In this document: positions 22,380 through 29,524 of the stretch, piece by piece
Layout of the letters: each line of letters starts with the position of its first letter
Numbering within the stretch: the first letter of the stretch is position 1
Origin: Prorocentrum cordatum
Taxonomy: Eukaryota > Sar > Dinophyceae > Prorocentrales > Prorocentraceae
Length of the DNA: 64,000 bases
Assembly (NCBI GenBank): GCA_963575745.1
Contig: CAUYUJ010016715.1
Coordinates: 327,501-391,500, forward strand
Reading direction: 5' to 3'
Notes under the pieces: generated by a model
What the model saw: only the letters and a program-made list of their open reading frames with translations
Databases searched by the model: none
What the model was told of the DNA's origin: nothing
Translations under genes and position numbers: made by a program

Positions 22380-24250
22380 GGCTGGTGGGGATACGCGAAG
22401 CGTAAAGAATTAATGTCTTTGGTTCTGCCATCCGCAATTGTGCTCCAATTCTTCATTGCATCTCCTCTTGTTGGAGTCTGTCGTGCTGGTGGATTTGTTG
22501 AATTGAGCTACGCACGCGTTTCTTCACATGTGTTCTTTTACTTTCAGAAAGAAAGACCTGTGAATAGCTGCTGCTTGTTGTTGGCCGTTGGTCCTGTCGT
22601 AGATCTTGTGTTTCTCGCATCCCTTGTCGTAACTGTGCGATGATGGCCCCAGACTCGTTGTGTGACTATTGGTTCACACGGTGAGTCGTAGCGATTTGGT
22701 CACTGTGTGCTTGTAGGTGCCTGATCTGCACGTGGTTAGTGGAGTGCCTGCTCCGTGAGGCACTCTAGGTGATGGTGTCTTTACTCGTTCTGTTTTGTGG
22801 TGTGCTCGGCACCCCGTCGTGCATTCTTCTTCTTGTCGCGTTGCCTTAGCTGTGGCATGCGTAGTTCTGCTTGTCGTAATGCGTAAGTATGCTCTCTTGT
22901 CTCGACGTAATCGTTTGACAGGTTTTCGCTTGCTGCTTGTAGTTCTTGTGCGGTCACGTCTGCCGATTGTAAAACATGTTTTTCTCAGGCCTCCTTGTCC
23001 GTGTTTTGTTGCGTTGCACATTGTTCTGCAATGGTCCAGTCAATTGCTTGGAGTTTGTCGTGTTCGGCTTTGTGGAGAGCTTTGGCCTTCTGTGTCTCGT
23101 CGCCGGCGCCGGAGTTAGATGTGGTCGCTCTGGGTAATACTAATGGTGATCACTCTTGGTTGCAGGTGTTGAGTGGCACGTCTTGTGCTCCTTGTGCACG
23201 TGATTGTGGGCTGGGCGCGTGCTGTCTATTGTTGATTCGCTCCTTCTCCAGATTGGCGTAGGTATTGGTCTTGTTTGTCGTCGTGCTTCCGCTGAGTTTG
23301 CTTCGAGGCTGCTTCCGACACCTTTATGCAAACTACATAACCTTCTCTGAACTTACAAATGGAATGGAATATTTCAGCTTCTGGTCTTTGGTCCAGTAGT
23401 TGTCTCTTAATGTTTGCCAGTCCATGTCGTAGTTGGCCTTCTTCATTGTCCAGCATTCTCCACTGCCAAAATATGTGTGGCGAATTTCCTCTGGTTTGCT
23501 ATCCTTGGCGTGTTCCATGCTCCCACTTCTAGTTGTGTAGCTCCAGGTTTGCCTTCGTGTAAGACGTCTTTGTGGTAAGCTCCTGGTATGCTGTCGATCA
23601 GTGTCTGGGTCTCTCACGTGGTATATACCGTGTGCTCTGGGATGCTGCCGAAGCCAGGTTGCGGGACATAGTCGTTTTTTTGTTGGTGTGGTGAAGTTTG
23701 TGTGACCAATCTGGTGTGGCCGTCGATGTTTAAAAGTCTGTGTCACGTTCTTGCTGCTGGTGATATCATGTTGCTGCGTAGGTCGGGTCATGCTGTGCTG
23801 GTTGGGCGTCCCGTTATGCCCGGCAGGCTGCCAGGATGGTGCTTCGCGTTTGTTGTTTTGTTGTCGCTGTTGGTGTGTCCTCTTGCTTGTGCCTTTGGCC
23901 TGGGGGACTTGTGTGTAGCTGTTCATTGTGTCGGCTGGTTCTCGTGGTGCCCGCTGTGCGCGATGGTGTCGGTTCAGTAGGAGCTGTGCTGCCTGGAGCT
24001 ACTGGTGTGTAGGTTGGTCGAGTAGGGCTGGCGCTGAGGCTACCCGTAGCACTGTGCGTGCTGCTGCACGCTTTTCCCTCTCCCAGCGGTGCCAGGCATG
24101 TTTGAGCGAAGTCGGCGAACTCGTGGTGCTATGGAGGTGCTCATGGCGTGTTCGTGGGCGTTGATGTCGAAGCAGCGGTGGTGTTTGGGCCGCGATGCCG
24201 TTTTCAAAGTCGTGAGGTCGGAAACTCACTTGCGGTGCAACGCGGGAGAG
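22380..24250 (-). other. GT-rich block (CA-rich on minus), right part
   Basis: The same strand asymmetry resumes after the inserted repeats; a CTGGTGGGGATAC motif marks the left edge. Overlapping minus frames at 23226-23456 (LANIKRQLLDQRPEAEIFHS, ICKFREGYVVCIKV) and 23333-23926 (Q/N/T-rich, ending in a Y/W-containing segment DMDWQTLRDNYWTKDQKL) look protein-like. They may be remnants of a Gag-type or other retroelement gene. I do not recognise a family. Confidence 0.35.
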
Positions 24251-24384
24251 AGAAACATGATCAAGATGGGGTGTCATGTACATGAAGAGGGATTATGGGA
24301 TGTAAGAATAAAAGATGATCTGGGCTGGCCCGATGGGCTGGCGCGTCTGGCCGCGGTAGACTTCTCCCAGGTGTCCAGGGCCCG

Positions 24385-24615
24385 CGGCTTCCTCCTCCTC
24401 CTCCTCCTCCTCCTCCTCCTCCTCCTCCTCCTCCTCCTCCTCCTCCTCCCCCTCCTCCTCCTCCATCCTCCATCCTCCTTCCATCCTCCTTCCTCCTTGC
24501 CCCTTCCTCCTCCTCCCTCCTCCTCCGGCTCCTCATCATCATTCTCCTCCTCCTCCTCCTCCTCCTCCTTATCCTCCTTTTACCCTCCTCTTCCTTTCCC
24601 TCCTCCTCCTCCCTC
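24385..24615. repeat. (TCC)n microsatellite, two blocks
   Basis: Near-perfect TCC from about 24389 to 24452, degenerate CT-rich spacer, second TCC block at 24543-24570. Confidence 0.95.
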
Positions 24616-24659
24616 CGGAACGAGGTTTAGAGCGGCTCTTGTGCAACAAACATAAGAGG

Positions 24660-25060
24660 ATTGAGGCTTTGGCGACTGCCGGCGACTGCGCGCGCACGAA
24701 CTTCGGGCCCCAGGGCAATCACAAATCGATCCGGCTGGGAAAATTCTGCAGAAGATGAAGGCTATGGCTCCGTGAGGTCGCACCGTGAGGTCGAGCAGCT
24801 GGTAAACCTGCAGAAGAAGGAACCCTCGGGTCGTTCACAAATCACGACGAAAAAACTTTGCGCTATTTTTGGCCGGTCCCGAGGAAGGGGTTCAGACTGT
24901 CCAGATTTCTGGTGATCACATGGGTCGGGCGGCTGGTGACACCTGCAGAAGGAAGGAAAGAACGCGTGGGCGCGAACTTTCGTGTCCTGGGGTCCGCGCG
25001 GTTTCGGGCCACGGGGCTATCACAGATCGATCCAGGGTCTAGGGGCTCCAATTGCGACTT
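24660..25060 (-). repeat. family C half copies and local duplication
   Basis: 24690-24735 and 25000-25035 both read, on the minus strand, ATCGATTTGTGATnGCCC / ATCGATCTGTGATAGCCC followed by a GGGGCCCGAA-like block. Each follows a CTGGTnACACCTGCAGAAG-like block, so this is a roughly 260-bp local duplication containing family C sequence. Confidence 0.55.
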
Positions 25061-25249
25061 ACCATCCGGAAAACCGCACTTGATATAGCCATGGACCCCA
25101 ACATTGAAGCACATGTGGACACGCATGGAAAAGGGAAGGCTGTTGCAATAGGAAGGACGGGAATACCCCGGCAACAAGATGGCCGGGTTCCCCCCCGTGG
25201 CCAGGGCCAGATCTCTGGTGGACCAGCTTCGCAAGATCGGGGAATAAAC

Positions 25250-25394
25250 GCAAACAGTCGGAGATCCGCGCGGATGTCTTGGATCGGCGCTGAGCCCTTC
25301 CCTGGCGCACGCAGCTCGCTGAGGGCGACGCCAGAGGCGCCGCCAGGGGTGGCACTGTGCCGCTCCAAGGCACCTGCGCAAACCTCAATCTTTC
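25250..25394 (+). repeat. family E copy, downstream of the hydrolase gene
   Basis: AGATCCGCGCGGATGTCTTG, GATCGGCGCTGAGCCC, TCCCTGGCGCACGC and GGCGCCGCCAGGGG align with the left half of the foldback element at 27157-27333. It ends at the hydrolase stop codon. Confidence 0.55.
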
Positions 25395-28300
25395 TCATGC
25401 GGTTTGTTCTCCCTCGAGCTTGTAAGCCCACTCGGGCACGCGGAGGTCGGAGGCGTCCGCCGCGTCTCCCGGGAGGCCGAAGAACTCGCGCAGGGGGCCC
25501 AGGAACTGGCCCTGGTCGGTGAGTTTCACCTGGTGGCCAACGTCCTGGGGTATGACGAGCCTGCTCTTGCAGGTCAGCAGCCTCTCCAGCTCTATCGCAT
25601 GCGCCACTGGAGTCATCTTGTCGTCCGTCCCGTGGAATATCAGGGTCGGCGACCTGATGTGCTGCGCTAGCGCCTCGTTCGGGAAAGTGTCCGTCACGAC
25701 ACGCGCCACGAAGCCGACGTGGTCCCTGAAGAGCTTGCGCGCAGACAGGAATGGCGCAACGAGCACGAGCCCAGCCACCTCTGCCTTCGAGGCCAGGTCG
25801 ATTGCTGGCTGGTGGCGCGCAAACGGGGGGGGCGCGAGGGGGGCAAAGGTGGCAGGCTTGTGTAGGAAGGCAAGGGGGGGGGGGTCTCAGCTTAGAAGCG
25901 CCCCCCCATTCACCGAGAGGCCCTCTTGGAAGCCCATGGGCACTTCTGAGAAGGCCCCTGCCGTTCATAGGACGTCCCCCCCCCGCCAGCTCAGCAGGCC
26001 GCCCACCTCGCGCCACACCCCGTGTGCACGCCACCGAGCTGGGCCGACGCCCACGCAGTCACCGAACAGAAGTATCTCGGAGGAGGGCCCGTGGAGACAG
26101 CGGCCCTGCCGCCCGGCCCAGATACGCTCAAAGGCGGCACCTGCACCCCCTCCTGGGGTCCATCCCTGCGGCAGGTTCGTGTCGTGACGATCCCGGCGTT
26201 GGTTTCTGACACCGCGTGGATCGTTCAACCCTGAACGATCGGCGGCTTTTCGATCGTCCGATCGTTCCACGTAGGCCGATTCTGGGCCACTAGCGGCGCT
26301 CACCCTTGAACGTCCGCAGCGGGGTCGCCGCCCGTCGACACGACGCGAACCTATGGTAACCGTTCTCCGAAACGTATCCGGCCGTGGCGACGAGATGCCT
26401 GGAGCAGGCCCCGAATCCAGAAGCCTTCTATGTCTTCAAATCTCCAGACCCAGAGCTCCCGACCCATTTCTCGGGAGATCCAATTTGGGCGCTCCCAGCC
26501 GAAACCAAGAAATCACAACCGGACTGAACATATCATTAAAGTGAGGGCGCCGATGGATCTTGAACGGTCCCTAGGTGCATGGCTGCAAGTGGGTTCGGCA
26601 GTGCGGATTGCCCGGCTCAGCAGTGCGGATTGCCGTTGTTGTGTTTTGTTGGTTTTAACATCGCCACCCCGCGACACACCCGCGCCTCGACCCACCCGCG
26701 ACCCCGCAGCGCCGCGACCAGCGCCGCGACCCACCCACGGCGCGACCCACCCGCGCCCCCTTACTCTTACCCACAAGCGCGGGGGACTTCGTATTGCCCG
26801 AGTTCCAGGAAAGAGGACGGACAGACGCCAGGGAACGGGTTTTCTGAATTCCGAAAATTGGATTTTGAATTCAAGAAGCGGTTATTTCTTGAATAAAAAC
26901 AATTAATTTTTGAACTCAAAGACTGGATTCTTGCATTCAAAACTGGTTTTTCTCAATGCGAGAATCCAAAAGCCGCTGTCTCGACCAACCGCCCTCCGAG
27001 CATCCGCTCCAGCGGCATGCCCAGCACCCGCTGCGAGAAGGCCAGCGCTGCCGCGGCGTGCCTGTTGACCCGCGCCGCCGTGCAAGCGCCGTGCTCGCAG
27101 AGGCCGTAGCCGGGGTACTCGACGGCGAGCACGTGGACCTGCATAGAAGACGAGCAAAAACACGTAAACATATACTTTTCGCGCTCCGCGCGGATTTCTT
27201 GGATCCGCGCCTGGGCCCCCCTCCCTGGGGCGCGGACCGCGCCAGGGGCTGCGCTGGAGGCGCCGCCGAGGGGGCCCTGGCGCGGATCCAAGAAGTCCGC
27301 GCGGAGCGCGAAAAGTGTATGTTTACGTGTGTTTCATTCTTCCACTGCAGTGAGCTCGGGATCGGAGCGGGCTGCACGCAAGAAGTGACCCTGGGTCAGA
27401 GTGACCTCTGGTGCACGGCCTCGGGGGGGCCCCACCGGGCCAGCACCAAGCAAGGGTCACCTCGGCGGAGGGTCGCTCCTACGTGTAGCCAGCGGAGGGG
27501 GGCGACCAGTCGAGACAAGGCGGCCTTTCCCCAAGCTCTCTGACGGTACAGCCAGATTCGACGGTACAGCCAGACCAAGGACGTAATAACATCCTGCAGC
27601 AGCATGAGACCCTCCGCCGGCCAAAACACCCCAAACCATAAGACCACTCGAGGGCACCCTCCCCCGGGATGCCCTCGAAGAACATTAGGGTGCACTGGTG
27701 GTTTTCGGGCCATAGCTCGGGTCTTGGGAGGCCGTTCGCGACGATTATGGTACCTCTTGAAAGCTCTTGACGAGACGCAGCTGGCGGAAGGCACCTCGAG
27801 GCTGGGAAATCGCCGAGCACCTGCAAAACAATTAGAGAAACTCGAACCTGGCACCGTCGAACCTCCCTCCGAGTCATCACCCCCGGGGATGCCCTCGAAG
27901 AACATGCAACAAGCACGAAGAACATGAGGGCACCCTCCCCGCAACGACCCCGATCTGATACCTCGGTCCGACCGTATGGTCTGCTCGATCTGGGCGCCTC
28001 GCCCCCACATCGGCATCTTGCGGCCCGCTGCCGGGCCCCCAGGGGCCCCCAGGAGCGGCCCCTCGGCGCAGCACAGCCCCTGGGGCATGCCAGATTGTGT
28101 CTGGGCCTGGCGTTCCCCGTGCTTTCCGGCCGCATCCGCGGCGAACACAAACGGGCAGAAAAACTGATCCGCCTCGATTTCAACGCACTTGGACTGGGGG
28201 GAGTCCTCGTCCTTTACGGCCGCATCCGCCTAAACGGGTCGAACAATTGACCCGCCTCGACTTGAGCGGAGTTGGACCAGGGGGGGGGGAGCCGCCGTCG

Positions 28301-29012
28301 TCTCGGCCGGGCCCTCCTCCGAGAGCACGCGGACCTGCAGCGAGCTCTGGAGCTTCTCCACGAAGCTGCAGCACAGGCCGAGGTCGTCCCCGTTCCTGCG
28401 CGGTTTCCCCTGGGGCCGTAGGCGACCCGAGGAGGAGGAGGAGGAGGAGGAGGAGGAGGAGGAGGAGGAGGAGGAGGAGGAGGTGGAGGAGGGGGAGGGG
28501 GAGGAGGGAGGAGGAGGAGGAGGAGGAGGAGGAGGAGGAGGGAGAGGAGGAGGAGGAGGAGGAGGAGGAGAGGAGGAGGAGGGGAGGAGAGAAGGAGGAC
28601 AGAGGAGGAGGAGGAGGAGGAGGAGGAGGAGGAGGAGGGAGGAGGAGGAGGAGGAGGAGGAGGAGGAGGAGGAGGAGGAGGAGGAGGAGAGGAGGAGGAG
28701 GACAGAGGAGGAGGAGGAGGAGAAGGAGGAGAACGGGTCGCCTAAGCCCTTGTTAGAAACCCTCCACCCGTTCCTGTGAAAGTAGATCACGAGGTACTGC
28801 GCCGAGGAGTGCCTCAGGAGCCGGCAGGGGAACGCGTACTCGTCGCTCGAGCCCCCGGGGATCGGGCGGCGCACCCCAGAGAATCTCGCGAGGGGGATCC
28901 AGATGAGCTCGTTCTTGAAGCTCCACTCTCCATACGTCGCCATCTCCGGCGGGGCGAACAAGATCCTGTCTGCAATCGTGGCCCTCCCCTCGCTGGAGGA
29001 CGTGCACCCCAT
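25395..29012 (-). CDS. ABHD17-type alpha/beta hydrolase, five exons
   Basis: Spliced minus-strand gene for an alpha/beta hydrolase like ABHD17, membrane-attached serine hydrolases that remove palmitate from proteins. Proposed exons: 29012-28774, 28395-28335, 27138-26986, 26105-26040, 25808-25395, giving about 310 residues, the usual ABHD17 length. The start MGCTSSSEG is a good N-myristoylation/palmitoylation signal. Family blocks follow: ILFAPPEMATYG, YLVIYFHRN, DLGLCCSFVEKLQ, VHVLAVEYPGYGLCEHG, EILLFGDCVGVGP, VAGLVLVAPF, LIFHGTDDKMTP (Asp) and DVGHQVKL (His). The nucleophile elbow reads GDCVG, so Cys stands where Ser is expected. Exon 3-exon 4 and exon 4-exon 5 joins are uncertain; the model adds about 16 residues before the elbow. 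Introns 1 and 2 are bounded by direct repeats. A relict spliced leader lies 71 bp upstream of the ATG. Confidence 0.82.
26169..26352 (+). repeat. dispersed repeat family A copy, inside intron 3
   Basis: Best match to 4838-5022: CGGCAGGTTCGTGTCGTG, CCGGCGTTGGTTTCTG, TGAACGATCGGC, GGGGTCGCCGCCCGTCGACA. Inserted antisense to the hydrolase gene. Confidence 0.8.
27157..27333. repeat. 177-bp foldback element in intron 2 (family E)
   Basis: Terminal inverted repeats of about 64 bp (27157-27220 and 27270-27333) with very few mismatches: outer ends AAACACGTAAACATA, then TTTTCGCGCTCCGCGCGGA, then TTCTTGGATCCGCGC and GGGCCCCC. It lies 18 bp from the exon 3 acceptor, which reads TCGTCTTCTATGCAG, so the element nearly abuts the splice site. 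MITE-like; family E relatives are at 15360, 25250 and 47236. Confidence 0.9.
27546..27990 (+). repeat. dispersed repeat family I copy, inside intron 2
   Basis: Contains ATGAGACCCTCCGCCGGCCA, ATGCCCTCGAAGAACAT (twice), GAGGGCACCCTCCCC and ATACCTCGGTCCGACCGTAT, in the same order as 47046-47235 and 47372-47535. Confidence 0.75.
28429..28735. repeat. (GGA)n array inside hydrolase intron 1
   Basis: About 307 bp of GGA, near perfect in long runs. In the sense of the host gene it is a CTCCTC polypyrimidine tract ending about 34 bp before the exon 2 acceptor (GCGCAG), so it may serve as, or have grown from, the splicing polypyrimidine tract. Confidence 0.95.
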
Positions 29013-29082
29013 GCCTGCGGCGCAGGAGCCGCGGGCAGCCGCCTGGCCAGCGGGCGGCAGCGCCGCCGGATCTGCCCGGCAA

Positions 29083-29104
29083 ATTGGGCCAACATGACTA
29101 CGGA
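29083..29104 (-). other. relict spliced leader upstream of hydrolase gene
   Basis: Minus strand reads TCCGTAGTCATGTTGG then CCCAAT. Against the conserved 22-nt dinoflagellate leader (TCCGTAGCCATTTTGG, CTCAAG) it matches 18 of 22 positions. It is in the sense of the gene, 71 bp before the ATG, and 6 bp inside the retroelement boundary. This suggests the locus once came from a trans-spliced mRNA. A single diverged copy is weaker evidence than the tandem relics at 10.6 kb. Confidence 0.65.
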
Positions 29105-29109
29105 TAATT

Positions 29110-29267
29110 ATTCTCCCGCTCGCGCGCTAGCGAGCTGTCTCCGTGCGCGGCCGCGGCGTGCGCGCGCGGGGCGGCCCAAAATGGGCAGGCCCGTCCCGCG
29201 CGCTCAAGCCGGGGCGCCGCGCGTCAGACGGTGGAGTCCGTCTGGTCGCCGATGTCGGCGAGGCAGC
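29110..29267 (-). repeat. B2 repeat (3' terminus of element)
   Basis: 158 bp identical to 29356-29513 except one base near 29143 (T here, A there in plus-strand reading). It contains the palindrome CTCGCGCGCTAGCGAG and an AGACGG/CCGTCT hairpin. Its outer edge defines the element end. Confidence 0.95.
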
Positions 29268-29301
29268 GCCCGTCAGCCTTAGAATGGGAGAGGAGGGAGG
29301 G

Positions 29302-29356
29302 GGGCAGAGAAGCTGCGGAGACAGCAGGAGCTTGCTCACAGAGAATAGAAGAAGCA
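29302..29356 (-). repeat. A2 repeat
   Basis: 55 bp identical to A1 at 39436-39490 (starts GGGCAGAGAAGCTGCGGAG, ends AATAGAAGAAGCA). It abuts B1 at 29356 and is separated from B2 by 34 bp. Confidence 0.95.
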
Positions 29357-29513
29357 TTCTCCCGCTCGCGCGCTAGCGAGCTGTCTCCGAGCGCGGCCGC
29401 GGCGTGCGCGCGCGGGGCGGCCCAAAATGGGCAGGCCCGTCCCGCGCGCTCAAGCCGGGGCGCCGCGCGTCAGACGGTGGAGTCCGTCTGGTCGCCGATG
29501 TCGGCGAGGCAGC
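29356..29513 (-). repeat. B1 repeat
   Basis: 158-bp partner of B2. It begins 11 bp downstream of the Pol stop codon. Confidence 0.95.
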
Positions 29514-29524
29514 CATACCCGTGC

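Noticed and set aside
25039-25388. Extra hydrolase exon downstream of exon 5
   Set aside because: The segment is a family E repeat copy and the hydrolase stop codon precedes it in the sense of the gene.
29170-29190. CCCATTTTGGG string inside the B repeats as another spliced-leader relic
   Set aside because: Only the ATTTTGG core is shared; it is part of a GC palindrome and lacks the CCGTAG and CTCAAG parts.
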